A DNA stretch of 64,000 nt from Pseudoxanthomonas helianthi (lineage in GTDB: Bacteria > Pseudomonadota > Gammaproteobacteria > Xanthomonadales > Xanthomonadaceae), in NCBI RefSeq assembly GCF_017939625.1, contig NZ_JAGKTC010000003.1, positions 434,001 through 498,000 on the forward strand. The letters run 5' to 3'. The notes beneath the pieces were generated by a model, which had not been told where the DNA came from, did not search any database, and saw only the letters and a list, made by a program, of their open reading frames with translations. Shown here piece after piece: positions 26,258 to 33,706 of this stretch. Both the position numbers and the translations under genes were made by a program. Every line of letters begins with the position of its first letter. Position 1 is the first letter of the stretch.

Positions 26258-27733
26258 ATGAAATTGCGCCTGCTCGCCACGGTGGCATTGTTCTGCACCG
26301 TCGCCCCGGCTTTTGCCGCCGGGTCATCGAAAGATCCGGGGACCGAACAAATGCGGATGGATCGCACGTTCGAGCGCCTGGGCAACCAGTTCATCCAAGA
26401 GGGGCGGACCGACGGCATGTCCATCGCCGTGGTCAAGGACGGCAAGGCGCACTTCTACAACTTCGGGACGACCACGCGCGGCAAGGTGCAGCCGCCCACC
26501 GAAAAGTCGGTCTACGAGATCGGATCGATCAGCAAGATCTTCACCTCGCTGGTGCTGGCGCATGCGGTGGAAGAAGGCAGGATCGGCCTGCAGGACGATA
26601 TCCGGCGCTACCTGCCCGGCGATTACCCCAATCTTGCCTGGGAAGGCACGCCGGTGCGCATCGTCGACCTGGCGAACACGACTTCCGGCCTGCCCGACAA
26701 CCTGCCCAATCCCTTCCCGCAGGGCAAGGTCGATCCGGACAAGGCGCCCTTCATCGCGCTGGAAGCCATGAAGGGCTTCGCGCCGGACCAGGTTTACGAA
26801 GAACTGAAGGCGGCCAAACTCGGCGCCAAGCCCGGGACGAAACCGCAGCATTCGAACCTCGCCGCGGACCTGCTCGGACGCATCCTCGAGAAAGTGTATG
26901 GAGAGCCTTATGAAGCGTTGATCGCGCGCTACGTCGAAAAGCCCTTCGGCATGGCATCTGGCACGGGCCGCAGCCGCGCCGCGGACGAGGTCAACGGCTA
27001 CAACAAGCGGCAGGTAGCCATGCCGCGCCTCTACGAGCGTGCGTTCCTGATGGCGGGCGGGTTGCGCTACAGCACGACGGACATGGCGAAGTTCCTGGGC
27101 GCAGAATTGGCCGCGACCGATCCAGCCATCCGCTTGAGCCAGCAGCCTGTCTGGGGCGATACGGACGAAGCCGCGACCAGCCTCAACTGGAACTTGAACA
27201 AGACCGTCGACGGCAAGTTGCGCCTGCGCATGTCCGGCAGCACGTTCGGGTGTTCCAGCTACATCGAAATGTATCCGGAGTTGGGCTACGGCATCGTGCT
27301 GCTGGCCAACCGGCCTGGCGAGACCCAGAACGAAATGCAGGAACTGGCGACCCACGCGATGGAGGAGATCTGGGGCAAGCCGCCCGCGCTGGCGGCATTC
27401 GAGAATGCACTGCAGGCCGGCAATTACCAGGACGTCACCCGCATCGCGACCGAAGTGCGGCGCCAGCACCCCGAACTCCATTTGACCGAGCAGTACATCA
27501 ACCTGTGGGGATACCGGCTGCTGCGCGAAGACAAGCCGAAGCAGGCCCTCGGCCTGTTCCGCTACAACGCGGAACAATGGCCGCAAAGCTGGAACGCCTT
27601 CGACAGCCTGGCCGAGGCCTACGAAAAGCTGGGCGACAAACCGCAAGCCATCGCCAACTACCGGAAATCGCTCGAGCTGGACCCGACCAACCAGAACGGC
27701 GCCTACCATCTGAAGAAACTGCTGGCCCGTTAA
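26258..27733 (+). CDS. Secreted serine hydrolase (S12 type) with C-terminal TPRs
   Basis: The 491-residue protein has a signal peptide (LATVALFCTVAPAFA) and a beta-lactamase/PBP-like domain at residues 35-370. The SxxK motif is SISK (Ser90, Lys93). The usual Y-x-N motif reads HSN (198-200), and the third motif region is MSGSTFG, both unusual. Two TPR units close the protein (ALGLFRYNAEQWPQSWNAF and AIANYRKSLELDPTNQNG). It may be an esterase, peptidase or inactive binder. AGAGGAT precedes ATG 26258. Confidence 0.85.
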   Translation: MKLRLLATVALFCTVAPAFAAGSSKDPGTEQMRMDRTFERLGNQFIQEGRTDGMSIAVVKDGKAHFYNFGTTTRGKVQPPTEKSVYEIGSISKIFTSLVLAHAVEEGRIGLQDDIRRYLPGDYPNLAWEGTPVRIVDLANTTSGLPDNLPNPFPQGKVDPDKAPFIALEAMKGFAPDQVYEELKAAKLGAKPGTKPQHSNLAADLLGRILEKVYGEPYEALIARYVEKPFGMASGTGRSRAADEVNGYNKRQVAMPRLYERAFLMAGGLRYSTTDMAKFLGAELAATDPAIRLSQQPVWGDTDEAATSLNWNLNKTVDGKLRLRMSGSTFGCSSYIEMYPELGYGIVLLANRPGETQNEMQELATHAMEEIWGKPPALAAFENALQAGNYQDVTRIATEVRRQHPELHLTEQYINLWGYRLLREDKPKQALGLFRYNAEQWPQSWNAFDSLAEAYEKLGDKPQAIANYRKSLELDPTNQNGAYHLKKLLAR

Positions 27734-27817
27734 GGGCCCGGACGGAGCACGGCTGGTTCCCCAAGCCGGCCGAGAGGAAAATCCGGCGCCGGGCCAAAGC
27801 GCCAGCACGGCCCTGGC

Positions 27818-27844
27818 TGTCACGCGGGCCCGCCTTGCTTCGTC
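27818..27844 (+). promoter_or_regulatory. ECF41-type promoter before the sigma gene
   Basis: TGTCACG (27818-27824), 16 bases, then CGTC (27841-27844). This matches the TGTCACA-n16-CGTC consensus I recall for ECF41 sigma factors, with one change at the last position of the -35 box. It suggests autoregulation. The -10 box ends nine bases before ATG, so the mRNA would be nearly leaderless. Confidence 0.6.
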
Positions 27845-27853
27845 CTGGAGAAC

Positions 27854-28741
27854 ATGAACGCCGATCCGACCTTCGAAGCCCAGCGCCCGCGCCTGTTTTC
27901 CCTCGCCTATCGCCTGCTCGGCACACCCGCCGACGCCGAAGACGTGGTGCAGGAAGCGTGGCTGCGCTGGCATGGCGCGGACCGCACGGCGATCCGCGAC
28001 GCGGAGGCGTGGCTGGTGACGACCGCGACCCGGTTGGGGCTGGATCGCCTGCGTGCAGCCAAGGCCGCGCGCACGGACTACGTCGGCCCATGGCTGCCGG
28101 AACCGCTGAGCGTGGACACCGCGCCCGATCCCGCCCATGCCGAGGAAATCGCCAGCGAGGTGTCGTTGGCCTTCCTGGCCCTGCTGGAGCGCCTCAATCC
28201 CGACGAACGCGCGGCGTTCCTGCTGAAGGAAGCCTTCGACTACGACTACGCCCGCATCGGCGAATGGCTCGGCCACAGCGAAGCCAACTGCCGGCAGCTG
28301 GTGCATCGTGCCCGCGAGCGCCTGCGCGCCGGGCGGCCGCGTTTCGAAGTGCCGCCCGAACGCCATCGCCGCCTGCTGCAGCGCTTCATGGAAGCGTCCC
28401 AGCGCGGCGACCAGGCCGCGATCACCGCCTTGCTGACCGAAGACGCACGCCTGGTTTCCGATGGCGGCGGCAAGGTCACCGCCACGCTGCGTCCGTTGAT
28501 CGGGGCCGCACGCATCGCCCGGCTGTACTGGGCGGTCGCCCGGCGCGGCGCAGTCGTGGACGCGCAACTGGGCTGGGTCAATGGCGAACCGGCGATCCTG
28601 CGCTTCGCCGATGGCCGCCTGCATTCGCTGACCCTGGCGGTCAGCGATGGCGAACGCATCAGCGAAGTGCTGACGCTGATGAATCCGGACAAGTTGCACG
28701 CGATTGTCACGGCGTCGCCCGCCGGCGCGTCCTTGGAGTGA
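27854..28741 (+). CDS. ECF41-group sigma factor with fused SnoaL-like regulatory domain
   Basis: The 295-residue protein has sigma-2 (residues 5-75, FSLAYRLLGTPADAEDVVQE) and the ECF41 linker WLPEPL (80-85). Sigma-4 (100-160, FLLKEAFDYDYARIGEWLG) follows, and then a C-terminal NTF2/SnoaL-like domain with DGGGK (203-207) and NPDKL (277-281). In this group the C-terminal extension replaces an anti-sigma factor. The carboxymuconolactone-decarboxylase gene downstream is the expected partner. GGAG precedes ATG 27854 closely. The stress or signal sensed is unknown. Confidence 0.95.
   Translation: MNADPTFEAQRPRLFSLAYRLLGTPADAEDVVQEAWLRWHGADRTAIRDAEAWLVTTATRLGLDRLRAAKAARTDYVGPWLPEPLSVDTAPDPAHAEEIASEVSLAFLALLERLNPDERAAFLLKEAFDYDYARIGEWLGHSEANCRQLVHRARERLRAGRPRFEVPPERHRRLLQRFMEASQRGDQAAITALLTEDARLVSDGGGKVTATLRPLIGAARIARLYWAVARRGAVVDAQLGWVNGEPAILRFADGRLHSLTLAVSDGERISEVLTLMNPDKLHAIVTASPAGASLE
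28705..28731 (+). promoter_or_regulatory. ECF41-type promoter before the CMD gene
   Basis: TGTCACG (28705-28711), 16 bases, CGTC (28728-28731), identical in both boxes and spacing to the site before the sigma gene. It lies inside the 3' end of the sigma gene and 44 bases before ATG 28776. Confidence 0.65.
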
Positions 28742-28775
28742 AGGCGGCCATTCCGGTCGTCGGGAAATCCCCTCC

Positions 28776-29216
28776 ATGAAGTTCCATCGCGTCGAATATC
28801 CCCGCTACGTCCCCGAAGCCTTCCGCGGCCTGTCCGCGATCAGCCTGGGCCTGCACAAGGGCAAACTGGGGGCCCCGTTCCTCGAACTGCTGTTCCTGCG
28901 CGTGTCGCAGATCAACGGGTGCGCTTTCTGCATGGACATGCACGGCACCGCGCTGCGCAAGGCCGGCGTGGAACCGCGCAAGCTCGATACCGTCGCCGGC
29001 TGGCGCGACAGCCGCTTTTTCGACGAGCGCGAACGCACCGCGCTGGCCTGGGCCGAGGCCCTCACCCACCTGCCGTCGGGCGCTCCCGCGGATGCGACCT
29101 ACGATGCATTGACGGCGCATTTCGACGAACAGGAAATCGCCGAGATGACCATGGCCATCGCCACCATCAATGCCTGGAACCGCCTGGGCGTGGGCCTGCA
29201 GCCCGAATTGCCCTGA
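28776..29216 (+). CDS. Carboxymuconolactone decarboxylase/AhpD-like protein
   Basis: The 146-residue all-helical protein has the redox motif CAFCMDMHG (Cys49, Cys52, His56). TALAWAEALT and INAWNRLGVGL are also typical of the CMD/AhpD family. Members are peroxidase-like disulfide enzymes. In ECF41 loci, a COE protein (CMD, oxidoreductase or epimerase) is the regulated gene. It is 34 bases after the sigma gene and has its own promoter-like site. The real reaction is not known. Confidence 0.93.
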   Translation: MKFHRVEYPRYVPEAFRGLSAISLGLHKGKLGAPFLELLFLRVSQINGCAFCMDMHGTALRKAGVEPRKLDTVAGWRDSRFFDERERTALAWAEALTHLPSGAPADATYDALTAHFDEQEIAEMTMAIATINAWNRLGVGLQPELP

Positions 29217-29286
29217 TCCACCTGCGGCGCGGACGTCGATCCGCGCCGCTTCCGCCGCTCCGGCACAGGCCGCACAATGCGGCCCC

Positions 29287-31140
29287 ATGCCACCTCCCCT
29301 GCCCCAGGCCCAGCTCAACCTGCGCCAGCGCTTCGGCGCGATGCGCAACATCCCGCCGTTCCTGCGCGAGATCTGGGGCACCAGCAAACCGCTGACCGCG
29401 GCGAGCATCGGCATCCGCCTGATCCGCGCTTTCCTGCCGATCGCCACGCTGTACATCGGCAAGCTGATCATCGACGAAGCCGTGCGCCTGATCGGCCTGG
29501 GCGTCGCCCGCGACCTGGCGGAAGCCTGGCATTCGGGGCAGATGGACCACCTGCTGGCGCTGCTGGGCATCGAATTCGCGCTGGCGATCGGCTCGGACCT
29601 GCTCGGCCGCCTGACCGGCTACGTCGACGCGGTGCTGTCCGAGAAGTTCACCAACGCCACCAGCATCCGCCTGATGGAACACGCGGCAACGCTGGACCTG
29701 GAAGATTTCGAGGACGCCGACCTGCAGGACAAGCTGGAGCGTGCGCGCCGGCAGACCATGGGCCGGATGAACCTGCTCAGCCAGTTGTTCGGGCAGGCGC
29801 AGGACGCGATCACCGTGGTCAGCTTCGCCGCGGGCCTGCTGGCCTACGCGCCGTGGCTGATGGTGCTGCTGGCCATCGCGCTGGTGCCGGCCTTCGTCGG
29901 CGAATCGCACTTCAACGCGCTGAACTACTCGCTGAACTTCCAGTGGACGCCGGAACGCCGGCAACTGGAGTACCTGCGGCAGATGGGCGCCAGCGTGGAG
30001 ACGGCGAAAGAGGTCAAGATCTTCAACCTCAACCGCTTCTTCATCGAACGCTTCCGCACCCTGTCGCAGAAGTTCTACCTGGCCAACCGCAAGCTGGCCG
30101 GCAAGCGCGCGTTCTGGGGCACCCTGCTGGCCGCGCTGGGCACACTGGGCTACTACGTCGCCTACGCCTACATCGCCTGGCGCACCGTGCGCGGCGATTT
30201 CTCCATCGGCGACCTGACTTTCCTCGCCGGCAGCTTCCGCCGCCTGCGCCAATTGCTGGAAAGCCTGCTCGCCGGCTTCTCGCAGGTAGCCAGCCAGGCG
30301 CTGTACCTGGACGACCTGTACTCGTTCTTCGAGATCGAACCCGAGATCCGCAGCAAGCCGGACGCATTGCCGGTGCCGGCGCCGATCCGCGAGGGCTTCG
30401 TGTTCGACAACGTCGGTTTCCGCTACGAGGGATCCGAACGCTGGGCATTGCGCGGCCTGTCGTTCGAACTGCATGCCGGCGAAGTGCTGGCCCTGGTTGG
30501 CGAGAACGGTGCCGGCAAGACCACGCTGGTGAAGTTGCTGGCGCGGCTCTACGACCCCGACGAGGGCCGCATCCTGCTCGACGGGCGCGACCTCAGGGAC
30601 TACGACCTCGACGACCTGCGCGCCAACATCGGGGTGATCTTCCAGGATTTCGTGCGCTACCACCTGACCGCGGCGGAGAACATCGGCGTCGGCCAGATCG
30701 ACGCGATGGACGACCGCGCGCGGATCGAACGCGCGGCGCATAAGGGCATGGCCGACGAGGTCGTGGCCACCCTGCCGAAGGGCTACGAACAGGTGATCGG
30801 GCGCCGTTTCAAGGACGGCATGGACCTGTCCGGCGGCCAGTGGCAGAAGATCGCCATAGCCCGCGCCTACATGCGCGATGCGCAGGTGATGATCCTCGAC
30901 GAACCGACCGCGGCGCTGGACGCGCGCAGCGAGTTCGAGGTATTCGAACGCTTCAAGGAACTGTCGGACGGCAAGACCGCGGTGCTGATCAGCCACCGCT
31001 TCAGCAGCGTGCGCATGGCCGACCGGATCCTGGTGCTGGCCGACGGCAAGGTCGAGGCCAGCGGTACCCATGCCGAACTGATGGCCCAGGGCGGGCGCTA
31101 CGCCGAGCTGTTCGAGCTGCAGGCCGCCGGCTATCGCTGA
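29287..31140 (+). CDS. ABC exporter (fused membrane and ATPase domains)
   Basis: The 617-residue half-transporter has a six-helix type-1 exporter domain (residues 30-340) and an ATPase domain (360-617). Walker A is GENGAGKTT, Q-loop IFQDF, signature LSGGQW, Walker B MILDEPT, and switch ISHRFS. It would act as a homodimer in the inner membrane, exporting a lipid, peptide or drug; no substrate clue is seen. ATG 29287 is chosen because the upstream reading overlaps the CMD gene. It ends just before a long repeat element. Confidence 0.92.
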   Translation: MPPPLPQAQLNLRQRFGAMRNIPPFLREIWGTSKPLTAASIGIRLIRAFLPIATLYIGKLIIDEAVRLIGLGVARDLAEAWHSGQMDHLLALLGIEFALAIGSDLLGRLTGYVDAVLSEKFTNATSIRLMEHAATLDLEDFEDADLQDKLERARRQTMGRMNLLSQLFGQAQDAITVVSFAAGLLAYAPWLMVLLAIALVPAFVGESHFNALNYSLNFQWTPERRQLEYLRQMGASVETAKEVKIFNLNRFFIERFRTLSQKFYLANRKLAGKRAFWGTLLAALGTLGYYVAYAYIAWRTVRGDFSIGDLTFLAGSFRRLRQLLESLLAGFSQVASQALYLDDLYSFFEIEPEIRSKPDALPVPAPIREGFVFDNVGFRYEGSERWALRGLSFELHAGEVLALVGENGAGKTTLVKLLARLYDPDEGRILLDGRDLRDYDLDDLRANIGVIFQDFVRYHLTAAENIGVGQIDAMDDRARIERAAHKGMADEVVATLPKGYEQVIGRRFKDGMDLSGGQWQKIAIARAYMRDAQVMILDEPTAALDARSEFEVFERFKELSDGKTAVLISHRFSSVRMADRILVLADGKVEASGTHAELMAQGGRYAELFELQAAGYR

Positions 31141-31154
31141 ACCTAGCGACAGCA

Positions 31155-31266
31155 CCTCCCCCTTTGAAAAAGGGGGTCTGAGGGGGATTTGAGCTTCTGC
31201 CGCGAACCGCAAATCCCCGGTCGCCTGCCGCGCAGGCGCCTGCCCCCTTTTTTCAAAGGGGGCGAT
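31155..31266. repeat. Nested palindromic repeat with C/G runs
   Basis: CTCCCCCTTTGAAAAAGGGGG (31156 on) and CCCCCTTTTTTCAAAGGGGG (31243-31262 region) are inverted copies. Between them lie GAGGGGGATTTG and CAAATCCCC, also inverted, and a central hairpin CGCCTGCCGCGCAGGCG. The whole folds as one long stem. It sits between the ABC exporter and fpr. Confidence 0.8.
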
Positions 31267-31326
31267 AAGGCCACCAATGCCGCACTCCGGTACAATGCGC
31301 ATCGACGTTTTCACCCAGCTTCCCCC

Positions 31327-32121
31327 ATGTCTTCCGCCTTCGGCACCGAGACGGTGCTCGACGTCCGCCACTGGACGGACGCCTACTTCAGTTTCACCAC
31401 CACCCGCGACGACGGCTTCCGCTTCGACAACGGCCAGTTCGTGATGATCGGCCTGGAAACCGAAGGCAAGCCGCTGATGCGCGCGTATTCCATCGCCAGC
31501 GCCAATTGGGAGGAGCAGCTCGAGTTCTTCAGCATCAAGGTGGCCAACGGCCCGCTGACCTCGCGCCTGCAGCACATCAAGCCCGGCGACAGCATCCTGG
31601 TCGGCAAGAAGCCCACCGGCACCCTGCTGATCTCCGACCTGCACCCCGGCCGCAACCTGTACCTGCTGGGCACCGGCACCGGCCTGGCGCCGTGGCTGTC
31701 GGTGATCAAGGATCCGGAAACCTACGAGCGCTTCGACAAGGTCGTGCTGTGCCACGGCGTGCGCGGCGCGGCCGACCTGGCCTACCGCGACTACATCGTC
31801 AACGAACTGCCGCACCACGAATTCCTCGGCGAGACGATCGCCGCCAAGCTGAAGTACTACCCGGCGGTGTCGCGCGAGCCGTTCGAGTTCAACGGCCACG
31901 ACCAGCATGGCCGCCTGACCGACCTGATGGCGGACGGACGGATGATGCAGCACCTGGGTATCGAACCGCTGGACGCCGAACACGATCGCGCGATGATCTG
32001 CGGCAGCCCGCAGATGCTGGCCGACTTCCGCGCCCTGCTCGATGGCCGCGGCTTCAGCGCCGCGCCGCGCATCGGCACGCCGGGGCAATACGTGTTCGAG
32101 CGGGCCTTCGTCGAGAAATAA
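31327..32121 (+). CDS. fpr: Ferredoxin/flavodoxin-NADP+ reductase
   Basis: The 264-residue flavoprotein has the FAD motif MRAYSIAS (RxYS) and the NADP motif GTGTGLAPWLS. It ends with YVFERAFVEK, typical of the bacterial Fpr subclass. It transfers electrons between NADPH and ferredoxin or flavodoxin in the cytoplasm, and is linked to oxidative stress in relatives. ATG 31327 gives the family N-terminus (SSAFGTETVLDVRHW-like). Confidence 0.94.
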   Translation: MSSAFGTETVLDVRHWTDAYFSFTTTRDDGFRFDNGQFVMIGLETEGKPLMRAYSIASANWEEQLEFFSIKVANGPLTSRLQHIKPGDSILVGKKPTGTLLISDLHPGRNLYLLGTGTGLAPWLSVIKDPETYERFDKVVLCHGVRGAADLAYRDYIVNELPHHEFLGETIAAKLKYYPAVSREPFEFNGHDQHGRLTDLMADGRMMQHLGIEPLDAEHDRAMICGSPQMLADFRALLDGRGFSAAPRIGTPGQYVFERAFVEK

Positions 32122-32201
32122 GCCATCGGCGCCGCCATGCGCGGGCCGCCCCCCGACGAATGGCCCATGTATCCGCCTGTGCCGCGCGGCACGATCGATC
32201 C

Positions 32202-33020
32202 ATGACCGCCGACGCACCGGTGACACGCGCGCATTCGCGCCCCTTGCGCAGCTGCGTGCACGCGATCCTTTTCTGGATCGCCACGATGGCAGCCCTGGTT
32301 GCGGTTTCCGGCGCCACTCATGCGCTGTCGTGGGTTCTGCAGGCGGTCGTCAACGGTGCCGTTGGATCCGCGGCCGCCTATGCCCTGTCGTTCTGGTTCT
32401 GTCGACGGGATGGGTTGCCCATGGCGGATGCCCGCCTGACGGCCGACCGGAAATCCCTGCCTCTCCTTGCGTTCGGGCTGATCGCGGGCGCGTTGCTCGC
32501 GTCCGCATTTGCGCTCCTGCTCTGGTGCTTCGGGATCGTCACGTATCGGTTCGCGGCGACTCCTGCTCCCGCCACGCTTGGATTGTCGATGCTCGGCTTC
32601 GTGCTGCTTGCCCTGCGCGAAGAGATCGTGTTCCGTGGATATCTGTTGCGAACGCTCGAAACCGGCCTGGGGCGCGGGCCGGCGTTGGCGCTCATGGCGA
32701 CGCTGTTCACGGTCGAACACCTGCTCGGCGGCTATTCGATCCTGAATGCCGTCGTCGGCTCGGTGCTGTCCGCCCTGGTCTTCGGCATGGCGGCCATCGC
32801 CAGCCGCAGCCTCGCGTTCCCGCTGGGGCTGCATGCCGCCTGGAACATGATCGACTGGGCTAGCGGCGGCAAGGGAGGCGTGGGGATACTTGAACGTACA
32901 GGCGAGGCCACACGCGGCAATCAGCTGGCCGGGCTGTCCGTCTATGCGGGCATCATGGGGATAGCGCTGCTGGTCCTGTGGCACGCGGAACGGCGACGCA
33001 CTCGCTCAGCTGCGTCCTGA
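32202..33020 (+). CDS. CPBP family intramembrane (CAAX-type) protease
   Basis: The 272-residue protein has about seven membrane segments. All CPBP motifs are present: REEIVFRGYLLR (Glu140, Glu141, Arg145), VEH (His173) and HAAWN (His211, Asn215). Bacterial members act in bacteriocin self-immunity or protein processing, and the substrate here is unknown. Codon use is slightly less biased than in neighbours (more T-ending codons), which might mean later acquisition. The ATG at 32202 has no strong ribosome site. Confidence 0.9.
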   Translation: MTADAPVTRAHSRPLRSCVHAILFWIATMAALVAVSGATHALSWVLQAVVNGAVGSAAAYALSFWFCRRDGLPMADARLTADRKSLPLLAFGLIAGALLASAFALLLWCFGIVTYRFAATPAPATLGLSMLGFVLLALREEIVFRGYLLRTLETGLGRGPALALMATLFTVEHLLGGYSILNAVVGSVLSALVFGMAAIASRSLAFPLGLHAAWNMIDWASGGKGGVGILERTGEATRGNQLAGLSVYAGIMGIALLVLWHAERRRTRSAAS

Positions 33021-33052
33021 TCGGCGGCCGTGCACACCGCCGAAGGCGGGAA

Positions 33053-33538
33053 TCATCCCAGCGCGGTCTCGATATCGCTTTTAAGCGATTCCGGCTTGTC
33101 GGTCGGCGCATAGCGCGCGATCACCTGGCCGTCGCGGCCGACCAGGAACTTGGTGAAGTTCCACTTGATCGCGCCGATGCCGAGCAGGCCGCCCTTCTGC
33201 TTCTTCAGCCACTGCCACAGCGGATGCGCCCCGCTGCCGTTGACCTCGATCTTGGCGAACATCGGGAAGGTCACGTCGTAGGTCAGCGAACAGAAATTCC
33301 TGATTTCGTCGGCATTGCCCGGCTCCTGATGGCCGAACTGGTCGCAGGGGAAACCCAGCACCACCAGTCCCTGGTCGCCGTATTCGCGCCACAGCTTCTC
33401 CAGCCCCTCGTATTGCGGGGTGAAGCCGCACTTGCTGGCCACGTTGACGATCAGCAGGGCCTTGCCGCGCCATGCGGACAACGGCTGCGGCGAACCGTCC
33501 AGCGCGGTCGCTTCGAAATCGTAGGCGGTGGTGGCCAT
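33053..33538 (-). CDS. Glutathione peroxidase
   Basis: The 161-residue thioredoxin-fold protein has the active-site Cys37 in NVASKCGFTPQY. GFPCDQFGHQEP supplies Gln, and KWNFTKFLV supplies Trp and Asn. It uses a cysteine rather than selenocysteine. It reduces hydroperoxides with glutathione or thioredoxin. ATG 33538 has GAGG eight bases upstream; ATG 33544 is too close to it. It is convergent with the CPBP gene. Confidence 0.94.
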   Translation of the reverse strand: MATTAYDFEATALDGSPQPLSAWRGKALLIVNVASKCGFTPQYEGLEKLWREYGDQGLVVLGFPCDQFGHQEPGNADEIRNFCSLTYDVTFPMFAKIEVNGSGAHPLWQWLKKQKGGLLGIGAIKWNFTKFLVGRDGQVIARYAPTDKPESLKSDIETALG

Positions 33539-33706
33539 GCGCATGCCTCGGCAAGTCGGAGCGGCGATTGTCGCGCAAAACGTGGCGGTGCGGCCAAGCT
33601 TGGCGTTACGCTACGGACCGGCTTTGGCCCATGCCATTCGTCACGGGCCTTGCCGTTCCGGCTGGGCTAGGCTTGCGCCCCTGTCCACCCATCCGACGAG
33701 ACCCAC

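Noticed and set aside
26324-28777. 817-codon minus-strand ORF over the serine hydrolase and ECF41 genes
   Set aside because: Both plus-strand genes have complete motifs and ribosome sites; this ORF has none.
31189-31326. Longer N-terminus of fpr from upstream ATG
   Set aside because: This region is inside the palindromic repeat; the family start fits ATG 31327.
29167-32226. 1019-codon minus-strand ORF across the ABC exporter and fpr
   Set aside because: It runs opposite two clear genes and has low-complexity Gln/Ala/Arg sequence typical of antisense frames.
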